DNA of 64,000 nt from Proteus terrae (GTDB lineage Bacteria; Pseudomonadota; Gammaproteobacteria; Enterobacterales; Enterobacteriaceae), in the NCBI RefSeq assembly GCF_003144325.1, contig NZ_PENS01000008.1, forward strand, positions 178,536-242,535, read 5' to 3'. Position 1 is the first letter of the stretch. Every line of letters starts with the position of its first letter. The notes beneath the pieces are model-generated. The model was not told the DNA's origin, searched no databases, and saw nothing but the letters and a program-made list of their open reading frames with translations. A program made the translations under genes and the position numbers. Shown here piece by piece: positions 1 through 8,333 of this stretch.

Positions 1-856
1 CAACGAAAAATACATTACCTTAGATTTCTCACTGCCATTAGCCACATGGCTCAGTGCGGGCGTTTCTTCCAGTAATGGAAATATGCGTGGTGAGTTATCT
101 GCATCAAAAAGCTTTGAAGATTCTGCTATTCGTAACGCAGGCTTATCCGTATCCACCTTATTACATGATAAAGACGGTACTGACAGTGATTTCTCTGTCA
201 GTGGTTACGGCTCATTCGATACCAAATACAGCACTGGTACGTTAACCATGAGTCGCCCTAATAATGACCGTTTAAATACCACCTTAACAGCACGAGGTTC
301 ATTGGCTTATAGTGATATGAATTTCTCTGCCAGTGGTAAACAAGAAACATCAGGGGTAATTGTCAAAACTGGGATTGATGGTGAAGGCCAAATTGCCGCC
401 AACGTCAATGGTCAACGTTTTGTGTTATCGGGTGGGAATAACTTTATTCCACTTTCCCCTTATGCCGAATATAAAGTCGAATTACTGAATGATAAAAACA
501 GTGAAGATAGCTTTGATATTGCCTCAGGTCGTGTGAAAAACGTGGTGCTTTATCCGGGTAACGTTGCGGTGCATCAGCCTGAGTTAAAACAGATGGTTAC
601 CGTGTTTGGTCGAATGAAATCGCCTGATGGCACACTGTTAGCCAGTGCACAAGTACGTAACCATATCGGGCGCACTCAAACCGACCATCAAGGTCAGTTT
701 GCTATGGATGTTGATAAACGTTATCCAGTGATTTCATTACAACAAGATGATAAACAAATTTGTGAAGCTGAATTAGACCTTTCATCTGCACGCGGTGTGT
801 TATGGGTAGGTGATGTGATTTGTGATCCGCAAACTACATTGGTAAACCGGAATTAA
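1..856 (+). CDS. ecpC: EcpC-like outer membrane usher, C-terminal part (5' end outside window)
   Basis: The reading frame is open from base 2, so only the last ~284 residues are present. It should form the outer membrane pore that exports and assembles an alternative chaperone-usher (alpha clade, CFA/I-ECP type) pilus. The visible part has alternating beta-strand, Ser/Asn-rich barrel sequence, then a soluble C-terminal domain (VTVFGRMKSPDGTLL, HQGQFAMDV) and the paired cysteines ICEAELDLS and VICDPQ. The assignment to the ECP/TcfC family rests mainly on the next gene, a recognisable ecpD, which starts 13 bp downstream in the same operon. The ordinary FimD/PapC type is unlikely from the neighbours. 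Confidence 0.8.
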   Translation, partial: NEKYITLDFSLPLATWLSAGVSSSNGNMRGELSASKSFEDSAIRNAGLSVSTLLHDKDGTDSDFSVSGYGSFDTKYSTGTLTMSRPNNDRLNTTLTARGSLAYSDMNFSASGKQETSGVIVKTGIDGEGQIAANVNGQRFVLSGGNNFIPLSPYAEYKVELLNDKNSEDSFDIASGRVKNVVLYPGNVAVHQPELKQMVTVFGRMKSPDGTLLASAQVRNHIGRTQTDHQGQFAMDVDKRYPVISLQQDDKQICEAELDLSSARGVLWVGDVICDPQTTLVNRN

Positions 857-869
857 AGGAAAGCATATA

Positions 870-2441
870 ATGTTTAAACATTATTTATTATTAATACTTA
901 CCCTTTTTGCTACATTTACTGCCAGTGCAGCAACCTACACCAATGATATTGTTTTTATTGAGAACAATATTGATAACGAATATTTTATTACACCTCAAAA
1001 AACGGACCCCCGTTTTAGTGGTGCTAACGTTTTTACTAAATACAGTGATAATCAACTTAGTTTAGGTTACATGGGATATACGGGTGTAGTACCTATCAAT
1101 AATTACTTTGATATTTGGTTAGAAAACTCTCCAATTAAAATGCCATTTATTGGTAACCGTTGCTGGCGAACATATAGAGATTGCCCATCTGATGGAATAC
1201 AAAGACCTGAGCAAGTCTTAAGTGATGGAATGTATCGTGCTTACATGAATACTCATGGCGGTGAAGCGGGTATTCCTAGGGCGATATTCTCTGATTCTTT
1301 TTATCAATATATGCAAAACTTGCCTATTGGCAGTACTGAGAATTTTAGTTATTTTTTCTGCTATACCAAAAATGATTACAACCCTGCATTGGGTCAAACG
1401 TGTCGTTCTGTAAATGGTAAAGTAAATGAGCAAAGTTTTGCGATCACCAAAAATGGGCATATAAAGCTAAAATCAACCAATGCATTACAAGAGATTTTTG
1501 TCGATAGCGAAGGTAATGCTGTTTTAGGCTTAGGATCTAAGTTTTGCGAAATTGTAGGCGATAATGTTGTCTGTAAGATGGTCGATTATGAACTAAAAGG
1601 CGAAAACTTAAATGTTATGAGACTAGCGATGAAAGTCGATACAACGACATTATCATTTACACCAACAGCGAGTGATATACTTCTTTCAGCAACACCTACA
1701 TCAAGAACCTATTATTATTCATCACCAACCATTGCTTCTTATTTAATCACTCCTGGTAATGGTGGCGTTTATGTTCATTTTACAAAAAATTTCTTTAAAA
1801 AATTAATTAAAAACAACGTGGATCTTTCTAAAAGCCAAGATTTATTTACCTTTAGTTTTACCAATGTTGCAGTACCTCAATCAGGATTTTATGAATTTAC
1901 GCCATCAAATACGATTATTATCAAGCCTCGCGATTATGGCATTAGTATTGTTTCTAAAGAATTAGTCAACAATCCTTATAGAGAAGGAAAAGTGGGTGAT
2001 AAAGAGCCACCATTAACGTTTGATTATATTGTTACCACCAGTGCATTTCGCCAAGCCAATAAAATTACAGCCGCCGTTGAAGGGCCTAAAACAACAATCC
2101 GAGGCCAGTCTTACTGCTTATTTAGCTCTAAAGATAAAAAAATCAATGTGCCTTTTTCAGCCTATTTAACGTATACCGATGAAGGTGGCTCAAAAGTAAA
2201 AAATCGTACTGCTTGCGATAATGTGCCTATTTCCATAAAAGAAGCGTTATGGACAAAAACCACATGGCCTTACCCTTATCAGTTAGAAGGCAATTTCTAT
2301 CGTACCGATTTACAATTAACCTTTCCTATGAATGAAAGTGCTTCTCTTTTCTCAATGGAAGGTGAAGACTGGATTGGTGTAGTAGAGGCTCGCGGTTATG
2401 TTAATGTCTTTGCAGAATGGTCAGGAACTGACATCCACTAA
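870..2441 (+). CDS. ecpD: EcpD-like pilus tip adhesin/minor subunit
   Basis: This 523-residue protein is close to the 547 residues of E. coli EcpD, the tip subunit of the common pilus that polymerises on EcpA and binds host cells. A signal peptide (about residues 1-20, ending TASA) is followed by FIENNIDNEYFITP, FDIWLENSP and TIIIKPRDYGISI, all of which resemble EcpD from memory. Cysteine pairs are scattered through both domains, as in the CblD/CfaE tip family. It is co-transcribed with the usher 13 bp upstream. The chaperone expected next (ecpE) is missing here and appears about 12.8 kb further on, after a broken copy of this gene's 3' end. A weak hairpin (2449-2462) with a short T run follows the stop. 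Confidence 0.85.
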   Translation: MFKHYLLLILTLFATFTASAATYTNDIVFIENNIDNEYFITPQKTDPRFSGANVFTKYSDNQLSLGYMGYTGVVPINNYFDIWLENSPIKMPFIGNRCWRTYRDCPSDGIQRPEQVLSDGMYRAYMNTHGGEAGIPRAIFSDSFYQYMQNLPIGSTENFSYFFCYTKNDYNPALGQTCRSVNGKVNEQSFAITKNGHIKLKSTNALQEIFVDSEGNAVLGLGSKFCEIVGDNVVCKMVDYELKGENLNVMRLAMKVDTTTLSFTPTASDILLSATPTSRTYYYSSPTIASYLITPGNGGVYVHFTKNFFKKLIKNNVDLSKSQDLFTFSFTNVAVPQSGFYEFTPSNTIIIKPRDYGISIVSKELVNNPYREGKVGDKEPPLTFDYIVTTSAFRQANKITAAVEGPKTTIRGQSYCLFSSKDKKINVPFSAYLTYTDEGGSKVKNRTACDNVPISIKEALWTKTTWPYPYQLEGNFYRTDLQLTFPMNESASLFSMEGEDWIGVVEARGYVNVFAEWSGTDIH

Positions 2442-2448
2442 GTAAAAT

Positions 2449-2468
2449 AAGCGTCTCCGCTTTTATAT
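2449..2468 (+). terminator. Weak hairpin after ecpD
   Basis: AAGCG-TCTC-CGCTT followed by TTATATT, 8 bp after the ecpD stop. The stem is only 5 bp, so termination would be inefficient. Confidence 0.35.
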
Positions 2469-2665
2469 TAGAGATAATTTTCCTCTAATACATAAACAAA
2501 AAGTTGAAGATCAAGACAAGCATCCATGTTTGCTTGATCTTCGATTTGCGTTATTAACATCCGTTGTTCTAACGCTATATTGTCTCGATGCCATCCTTGA
2601 GCAATCCAACCCAAACTAAACGCCAGTAGTGCAATCCATGCAAATAACGCTTGAGTGTTGAACAT
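2468..2665 (-). CDS. Short Rz-like (i-spanin) phage remnant, membrane anchored
   Basis: This 65-residue protein has a good Shine-Dalgarno (AGGAG, 9 nt before the ATG). It carries one N-terminal membrane span (about residues 8-24, FAWIALLAFSLGWIAQGW) followed by HRDNIALEQ. That resembles the start of lambda-type Rz inner-membrane spanins (membrane anchor, then a coiled-coil rod), but Rz proteins are normally over 130 residues. This reading frame ends after about 40 residues of rod, with an unrelated-looking tail. It lies 74 bp downstream of a holin on the same strand, the usual position of a spanin once the endolysin is removed. I read it as a decayed lysis gene. Any present function is unknown. 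Confidence 0.5.
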   Translation of the reverse strand: MFNTQALFAWIALLAFSLGWIAQGWHRDNIALEQRMLITQIEDQANMDACLDLQLFVYVLEENYL

Positions 2666-2739
2666 GACGTAACTCCTTAGTCATTCGAGACAAAACTGAC
2701 TTTATCGACTTTTATTATGATAAAAACGTGTTGCACTTT

Positions 2740-3042
2740 TTACTTGGTATCATCTTTTTCTTTCCCTGAAAAAAATTGATTACCTCGTTTACGTAACCAG
2801 ATTTCGACTAACTGATAACCCACAATACCGAGCGCTGAGCCAATTCCCATTACTGCGACAGAATCAATTCCAGGCCATAAAATAAGCAGTGCGCCAGCAA
2901 CAACAGAAACCGCAGAGCCTAAAATAATTTTGCCGATAAACAATCTTAATGTAATGGTTTCATTCGCAACAAGCATCTTCCCTAATGCAATAAAAGCGCC
3001 CACTATGACTAACGATATCAATGTGCTGTCATATTCATCCAT
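2740..3042 (-). CDS. Phage holin family protein
   Basis: This 100-residue protein has three hydrophobic segments (about residues 8-25, 36-57 and 62-82) and a charged, lysine-rich C-terminus (FSGKEKDDTK), the usual plan of small class I phage holins that open the inner membrane at lysis. A Shine-Dalgarno (GAGGTG) precedes the ATG. No endolysin is present between it and the Rz-like fragment 74 bp downstream, so the cassette is incomplete. With the Ogr-type gene across the intergenic region it points to a P2-like prophage relic. Orphan holins can be reused for protein release, but nothing here shows that. Confidence 0.7.
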   Translation of the reverse strand: MDEYDSTLISLVIVGAFIALGKMLVANETITLRLFIGKIILGSAVSVVAGALLILWPGIDSVAVMGIGSALGIVGYQLVEIWLRKRGNQFFSGKEKDDTK

Positions 3043-3620
3043 GAATACACCTCATCTCTGATTACACTTTTTTTAACCGTAAAAAGAACCCTCACCTCCC
3101 AACATTCATCAGATAATCTGTAAAGAATTAGCAGTAAGCCACGACCCTGTGTAACTGAATAAATTCCCGATTGAGATAACGTAAGTTCCTTTTATTTCAA
3201 CTACGCGCAACATCCATTTGCGATAAACAACAGGCGATTCAGTTATATTACTGCTAACTTCCTTGTTAACTTGTAATAGACATCCTTATCTATTGATTTT
3301 TACTTGCACTGAAAATCAACAAAAAATAATAAATAATAAATTCAATATGTTGCTTATCTCCGTATCATTTAACGTGAAGCTATTATCTACAAAGTTTGTA
3401 TTTCAGGCTAGTAAGTTTGTTCGGTTAACGTCGGTTATCAATGCTTATCCGACAATAACCGAACTATTCACATAAAACAAAACAAATAAACTTGTTTAAA
3501 GCCTCTTTAAATAACCTTAAAACAAAGATTTATATAAAAAACAATAAATAGGCTGGTTATAATACAAATTTCAGCTAATATAGAAGCTATCTGATAGCCC
3601 ATAGAAAAGAGAAAAATGCT
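3043..3620. other. 578-bp intergenic region with two interrupted inverted repeats
   Basis: This separates the divergent holin and Ogr-type genes. It holds a composite inverted repeat, TTAGCAGTAA (3128-3137) with TAACTGAAT (3152-3160), mirrored by ATTCAGTTA (3237-3245) and TTACTGCTAA (3248-3257). It also holds a second repeat, GTTCGGTTA (3419-3427) with TAACCGAAC (3456-3464), and an extra CGGTTA at 3432. A 70-codon open frame inside (3263-3475) lacks a ribosome site and looks random. The repeats may be phage control sites or edges of lost DNA. Confidence 0.5.
3128..3257. repeat. Composite interrupted inverted repeat
   Basis: The arms are TTAGCAGTAA-N14-TAACTGAAT and ATTCAGTTA-N2-TTACTGCTAA. 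They are perfect complements of each other but differently spaced, around a 76-bp centre. No transposase or integrase is nearby. Confidence 0.55.
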
Positions 3621-3881
3621 ATGCGTGTCTTAACTATTTTTTGTCCTGAATGCGGTGAAAAAGCGCTTATAAAAAAAAGTAATCGTAAACACAAAGAGTT
3701 ATCCGATCTCTATTGTGCTTGTCGTGATCCTGAATGCGGGCATACCTTTGTTTTAAACCTTACGTTTAGTCACACCCTTATGCCAAGTGCAAAAAACAAA
3801 GATACGTTGTTATTAAATGTGATTAAAAACCTTTCTCCAGAACAAAGAGAGAAAGCACTCACTCTTTTGCAAGGTATGTAA
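3621..3881 (+). CDS. Ogr/Delta-type zinc-binding transcriptional activator
   Basis: At 86 residues this is close to P2 Ogr (72) and P4 Delta relatives, small activators that bind upstream of phage late promoters and contact RNA polymerase. The zinc motif is visible near the N-terminus: FCPECGEKALIKKS, then LYCACRDPECGHTFV, giving four appropriately placed cysteines. The segment SHTLMPS is also typical of the family. It reads away from the holin across a repeat-rich spacer, and no P2 late genes remain in the window. It could still respond to or interfere with infecting P2-like phages, or it may simply be a relic. Confidence 0.85.
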   Translation: MRVLTIFCPECGEKALIKKSNRKHKELSDLYCACRDPECGHTFVLNLTFSHTLMPSAKNKDTLLLNVIKNLSPEQREKALTLLQGM

Positions 3882-4091
3882 CCATCACTAACAGACACTC
3901 TTTTTTCATTTATTTTTATGATCTTGCTCCCATTCTGACAGGTTATTTGACTAACCTATTCTTATAGAAAGATAAATGATGTAGATTCATTTTTAAGCTA
4001 AATAAAAATAATTCTTATGTTTAAATAAAATAGACACCGCCCATTTATGCCGTGTTTGCCAATCCTTCAATAAAGAATTTGTCAGCCACCC

Positions 4092-4116
4092 AAACCAGAA
4101 ACCCTATTTCTGGTTT
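4092..4116. promoter_or_regulatory. Perfect 10-bp inverted repeat upstream of dhaK
   Basis: AAACCAGAAA-CCCTA-TTTCTGGTTT lies 37-61 bp before the dhaK start. No T run follows, so an operator or leader hairpin is more likely than a terminator. No dhaR activator gene is next to this operon, so this is the one visible candidate control site. Confidence 0.5.
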
Positions 4117-4152
4117 GAAGACTAAACACAAATTTCAAACGGAGCATTTAAG

Positions 4153-5217
4153 ATGAAAAAGCTTATTAATCGAGTTGATGATGTGTTATCTGAACAACTA
4201 CAAGGCTTTGCAAAAGCCCATCCTGAAATCAAACTTCATCCCTCCTCTTTTTATGTCACGCGAAAAGATGCTCCAGTAAAAGGTAAAGTTGCTCTATTGT
4301 CCGGCGGTGGCAGCGGACATGAACCGATGCATGCGGGTTTTGTGGGTAAAGGAATGCTTGATGGCGCATGCCCGGGTGAAATATTTACGTCACCAACACC
4401 GGACAAAATGTATGACTGTGCCAAAGAGATCGATAGCGGTGAAGGTGTTTTAATGATCGTAAAAAACTACACCGGTGATGTGCTGAATTTTGAAACAGCA
4501 ACAGAACTGCTTCATGACGATGGTGTAAAAATTGCCACAATATTAGTCGATGATGATGTGGCAGTGAAAGATAGCTTATATACCGCAGGACGTCGTGGTG
4601 TTGCCAATACCGTATTAATTGAAAAACTACTGGGTGCAGCAGCTGAAAGAGGAGACTCTCTTGATGAACTAGTTAAATTAGGTCATCACATTAATAACAA
4701 TGGTTTTTCTATCGGCATTGCCTTGGAAGCTTGTACAGTTCCAGCAGCAGGAAAACCCTCTTTTACTTTACCTGAAAATGAAATGGAATTTGGTGTCGGT
4801 ATTCACGGTGAACCAGGTATTGATCGTCGTAAATTTACTTCCCTAAATGATACCGTCGATGCCATGTTTAATACCTTAATTGAAAATGGTCACTATCAAC
4901 GAGTGATCCGCAATTGGGATCGTGAAAGCGGTACTTGGATCGATGAAAATCAGGAAAAACAACCCCTAAAATCTGGCGATCGCGTCATTGTTTTAGTTAA
5001 TAACTTAGGTGCCACACCACAATCCGAGCTTTATGGGGTTTATAACCGTTTAACTCAATGCTGTGAAAAATTTGGCTTAACCATCGAACGTTCTTTAATT
5101 GGTTCTTATTGTACTTCACTCGATATGTCAGGGATCTCCATTACATTATTAAAAGTGGATAATGAATTACTTACCTTATGGGATGCCCCAGTAAATACAC
5201 CTGCGATGGTGAAATAA
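4153..5217 (+). CDS. dhaK: PTS-dependent dihydroxyacetone kinase, substrate-binding subunit DhaK
   Basis: This 354-residue subunit (E. coli DhaK 356) binds dihydroxyacetone covalently so that the ADP carried by DhaL can pass phosphate to it, giving dihydroxyacetone phosphate for glycolysis. The hemiaminal-forming histidine is His218 in the motif GVGIHGEPG. GGGSGHEPMHAGFVGKGM and the Gly/Asp-rich KNYTGDVLNFE are the family signatures. It is first in the order dhaK-dhaL-dhaM, with 30 bp to the dhaL ATG. In E. coli DhaK and DhaL also modulate the activator DhaR, but no dhaR is visible. The gene looks intact, in contrast to dhaL downstream. Confidence 0.95.
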   Translation: MKKLINRVDDVLSEQLQGFAKAHPEIKLHPSSFYVTRKDAPVKGKVALLSGGGSGHEPMHAGFVGKGMLDGACPGEIFTSPTPDKMYDCAKEIDSGEGVLMIVKNYTGDVLNFETATELLHDDGVKIATILVDDDVAVKDSLYTAGRRGVANTVLIEKLLGAAAERGDSLDELVKLGHHINNNGFSIGIALEACTVPAAGKPSFTLPENEMEFGVGIHGEPGIDRRKFTSLNDTVDAMFNTLIENGHYQRVIRNWDRESGTWIDENQEKQPLKSGDRVIVLVNNLGATPQSELYGVYNRLTQCCEKFGLTIERSLIGSYCTSLDMSGISITLLKVDNELLTLWDAPVNTPAMVK

Positions 5218-5247
5218 GTCTTTCATAACAAGAAAAAGGAGCAAAAA

Positions 5248-5880
5248 ATGGCTTTAACTCACGCTCAAATTATTCTTTGATTACAACAATGCGCACTGTT
5301 GTTTGAACAAAATAGTGATTATTTAACAGATTTAGATCGTGAAATTGGCGATGCTGACCACGGTTTAAATATGAACCGTGGCTTTAGAAAAGTGCAGGAA
5401 AAGTTACCTGAATTTGAAGGGCAAGATATTGGCACTACCCTCAAGACCACAGGCATGACATTGCTCTCAAATATTGGCGGAGCAAGTGGCCCTCTATTTG
5501 GCACCTTCTTTATTCGTGCTGCCAAACCCACGGCTTCATTGCAAAACCTAGAACTTAATCAACTCGTTGAAATGGTAACAGAAGGTGTGGAAGGCATTGT
5601 AAGCCGAGGAAAAGCAGAGGCAAATGACAAAACAATGTGTGATGTTTGGTGGCCAGTAGTTGAGTCATTAAAACAATCTAATGAACAAAATCTTTCTATT
5701 AAAGAAGCCCTCAATCAAGCGCAAATTGTCGCTGAAAAAGCCGCTGAAAATACTATCCCGATGCAAGCTCGAAAAGGACGAGCAAGCTACTTAGGTGAAC
5801 GCAGTATCGGGCATAAAGATCCCGGCAGTGTTTCTGTGGTACTGATGATACAAGCCCTTGCAAATAGTATTAATGCATAA
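5248..5880 (+). pseudogene. dhaL: Dihydroxyacetone kinase ADP-binding subunit DhaL with in-frame TGA at codon 11
   Basis: From the ATG at 5248 (Shine-Dalgarno AAGGAG) the frame gives a 210-codon DhaL, the same length as E. coli. DhaL holds the ADP that DhaM rephosphorylates. Codon 11 (5278-5280) is TGA where E. coli DhaL has Trp in QIVNWL. One base change (TGG to TGA) explains this. Everything after it is in frame and conserved, including Asp30, Asp35 and Asp37 in DREIGDADHG, GGASGPLFGTFF and ARKGRASYLGERSIGH. A restart at TTG 5299 would keep the aspartates but has no evident ribosome site, and the next ATG is beyond them. Either the gene is newly inactivated, the TGA is misread at some level, or the base is a sequencing error. 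Confidence 0.85.
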
Positions 5881-5921
5881 CTGACCAAACAACCAACACA
5901 AGCAACCAATAAAGGTCTACC

Positions 5922-7370
5922 ATGATAAATATTGTTATTGTTTCTCATAGTAAACATCTCGCTGATGGTGTGGCAGAGCTTGCCAGTCAGATGCTTAACC
6001 CGGCTTATTGCCAACTTGCTGTTGCCGCGGGTATCAACGATGAAGAAAATGCGATTGGTACCGATGCCGTTAAAATTATGACGGCGATAGAATCACTTTC
6101 TCAAGCACAATCTATTGTTGTGATGATGGATTTAGGCAGTGCAATATTAAGTGCAGAAACTGCGATTGAATTACTTGATCCTGATCTCGCTGAAAAAGTT
6201 ACTCTCTGCTCTGCCCCCTTAGTTGAAGGTACACTTGCTGCGGTTGTAGCCGCATCTTCAGGAGCGTCATTAGAGAAAGTGATTGAAGAAGCTTCAAATT
6301 CTTTATATCCAAAGAAAATCCAATTGGGTGAAAATTTCGTTCAGCCTAAAAATGATATTAATGCCCCTGTCAAAATTCACGGCAAAGAGGCAAGTTGGGT
6401 TGTTCGCAATCCTCATGGATTACATGTAAGACCGGCTGCAGCTTTAGTTGAAGTACTTTCTGCTTTTCAGGCAGATTACCAACTAGTTAAAGGGGATAGA
6501 CGTATTAATCCTCTCAGCTTAAATCAGCTTTCATTAATACAAATTCGCCAAGGTGATGAGATAACGCTAATTGCCTCAGGTGAGCAAGAAGATGAGGCGA
6601 TTGCCGCTTTTCTTGAACTTGCCAAAAATGGCTTTGGTGAAGAGCTACCTTCTGATTCTAATACCATAACATTAAAAGGTATTTTAACCCCGGTGTCTCA
6701 AATTAAAGCCCCTGCTTTTATTTGGCATGAAATAGAACTATCACCGATAGAAAACTTATCTGAACCGATTGATATCCATGCCCAAATTGGAAAACTTAAT
6801 TTCGCAATAAAAGAGACGCTAAAAGTACTAAAACAGACTGCCAATAAAGCGAGCCAGACATTAGGTGAGCATATTGGTGCTATTTTTAACGGCCATATCA
6901 TGATGTTAGATGATGATGAATTAATTACGAGTGTGATTGATCGCATTAAAGAAGAGAAGATCAGCGCCCAACAAAGTTGGTCGGATGAAATGCAAGAAAG
7001 AACACAACTGTATTGCGCCCTCTCCGATCCTTATTTACGCGCGCGTGAACTCGATCTTCGTGATCTGCGTAATCAGGTACTTTATCATTTACAAGATAAA
7101 ACACGCCCAAGTTTCACCCCTTCACAACCTGCTATTTTGGTCGCAAAAGAGCTTTTCCCTTCGACATTAATTCAATTAGTTGATAGCCAATTAGTCGGTA
7201 TTGCTTTAGCAAAAGGAGATAGCCGCTCTCACAGTGCCATTATCGCGGCGGAAATGCGCTTACCGATGTTAGTCAATTTAGGACCTACGTTATTAAAAGT
7301 TTCTGAATCTCAAAAGCTAAAATTAGATACAAATAAGGGTGAATTAGTTATTGAACCTATAACGCTATAA
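5922..7370 (+). CDS. dhaM: Dihydroxyacetone kinase phosphotransferase DhaM (EIIA-HPr-EI fusion)
   Basis: This 482-residue multidomain phosphocarrier (E. coli DhaM 472) moves phosphate from the PTS to the ADP bound in DhaL. Domain order: mannose-type EIIA (residues 1-125, His9 in IVSHSKHLADG), HPr-like (about 155-240, His168 in NPHGLHVRPAAAL), and an EI N-terminal-like domain (about 260-482, His437 in GDSRSHSAIIAA). All three phosphorylatable histidines are present. The gene starts 41 bp after dhaL and ends the operon. An intact DhaM beside a dhaL carrying a stop codon suggests the operon was functional until recently. Confidence 0.95.
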   Translation: MINIVIVSHSKHLADGVAELASQMLNPAYCQLAVAAGINDEENAIGTDAVKIMTAIESLSQAQSIVVMMDLGSAILSAETAIELLDPDLAEKVTLCSAPLVEGTLAAVVAASSGASLEKVIEEASNSLYPKKIQLGENFVQPKNDINAPVKIHGKEASWVVRNPHGLHVRPAAALVEVLSAFQADYQLVKGDRRINPLSLNQLSLIQIRQGDEITLIASGEQEDEAIAAFLELAKNGFGEELPSDSNTITLKGILTPVSQIKAPAFIWHEIELSPIENLSEPIDIHAQIGKLNFAIKETLKVLKQTANKASQTLGEHIGAIFNGHIMMLDDDELITSVIDRIKEEKISAQQSWSDEMQERTQLYCALSDPYLRARELDLRDLRNQVLYHLQDKTRPSFTPSQPAILVAKELFPSTLIQLVDSQLVGIALAKGDSRSHSAIIAAEMRLPMLVNLGPTLLKVSESQKLKLDTNKGELVIEPITL

Positions 7371-7392
7371 ACCTTTTTTCACATTAAGCACA

Positions 7393-7422
7393 TAAAAAAA
7401 ACCCGCACAATTATGTGCGGGT
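7393..7422 (-). terminator. Rho-independent terminator of the fimbrial operon (possibly shared with dhaM)
   Basis: ACCCGCAC-AATTAT-GTGCGGGT (7401-7422) has an A run on its left, which is a T run on the minus strand. It lies 54 bp past the last fimbrial gene and 30 bp past dhaM. Confidence 0.85.
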
Positions 7423-7475
7423 AAGTCAACGAAAAACGCTATCAATCTAGGTCATTATTGACTCTTCTAATTTTG

Positions 7476-8327
7476 TTAAGGTATTGATAATACCAATGTC
7501 GTAGTACCACTAAAGTTACCTAATGAAGGCGTTCCGTAGGTTTGAAGCTTTGACATCACTCTCACATAAGTATATTCATTCTTTATTGTGTTAACCTGTG
7601 TTCCAATCGATGCAGGTGAACCATTTAAGGTTAAAAAAGAACGAATGCTACCATCTGGTTTTAAGTTTAAAAAATGATCTTCCATTGAGCTGGTAATTTT
7701 TACAGGCATAGTTTCATTACAAGTAAGTGCAAATTGCTCTTCGGCTTCATTACCATTAACTTGTGTCACATCAAGTACGCCATGTGAAATATTTAAATTG
7801 CTAGAAATAAATGCACATTTACCTTCAGGCGGTGGGGCAATACCACATACACCACCAGGCACCATTCTTCCACTTCCTCCCGTTGGACTACTCGTCATAA
7901 AAAAAGCAATACATTCATCAACCTTAGGTTTACCAAGGTGATCACTAAAACCAACAAAAGGAAGTGATAAACCACATTGATTCATTGCGACATCACGTAT
8001 CTCGGACATACTAGCCAATTTTTGTAAATCAACATTACAACGCCATGGAACTCGACGTTCTGTTCCCGTTCCCCCTTTATTAGGTAGGCTGTGGAAGTGA
8101 TTTATTTGAATAAAACATCGCCCACTAAAACCTAAACTTTTACAAGGGTTTGGCGTAAATCCCATCTCTGTCCAATATTCCATGACAAAGTTATAACGTA
8201 TATCACTCTCCTTCTCAGGTGAAACGCCTGATTTAGTAATATAAGTAAAATAACCTGCTTGTACGCTAAATAGTGAAAAACTGCATAGTACAATTAATAA
8301 CTTTAAAATTTGCTGTATTTTTTTCAT
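7476..8327 (-). CDS. MrpH-like two-domain fimbrial tip adhesin
   Basis: This 283-residue secreted protein (signal peptide about 1-24, ending VQA) is the last gene of a seven-gene chaperone-usher operon, where MrpH (275 residues) sits in the MR/P operon. The N-terminal receptor-binding half is cysteine-rich and contains INHFHSLP (His77, His79) and a later FSDHLG (His130). P. mirabilis MrpH uses an HxH pair plus a third histidine to bind zinc, so this may be a metal-dependent adhesin too. From about residue 170 (CAFISSNLNISHG) a pilin domain follows, ending in the beta-strand TTTLVLSIP that would bind the chaperone. It starts 6 bp after the upstream pilin gene. Confidence 0.8.
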   Translation of the reverse strand: MKKIQQILKLLIVLCSFSLFSVQAGYFTYITKSGVSPEKESDIRYNFVMEYWTEMGFTPNPCKSLGFSGRCFIQINHFHSLPNKGGTGTERRVPWRCNVDLQKLASMSEIRDVAMNQCGLSLPFVGFSDHLGKPKVDECIAFFMTSSPTGGSGRMVPGGVCGIAPPPEGKCAFISSNLNISHGVLDVTQVNGNEAEEQFALTCNETMPVKITSSMEDHFLNLKPDGSIRSFLTLNGSPASIGTQVNTIKNEYTYVRVMSKLQTYGTPSLGNFSGTTTLVLSIP

Positions 8328-8333
8328 TATCTT

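Noticed and set aside
3263..3475. 70-codon open frame between the holin and Ogr-type genes
   Set aside because: No ribosome site, low-complexity composition, and it spans inverted repeats; it looks like chance.
5299..5880. A short DhaL starting at TTG 5299 as the true gene
   Set aside because: No ribosome site there, and the ATG at 5248 has one and restores the E. coli N-terminus apart from the TGA.
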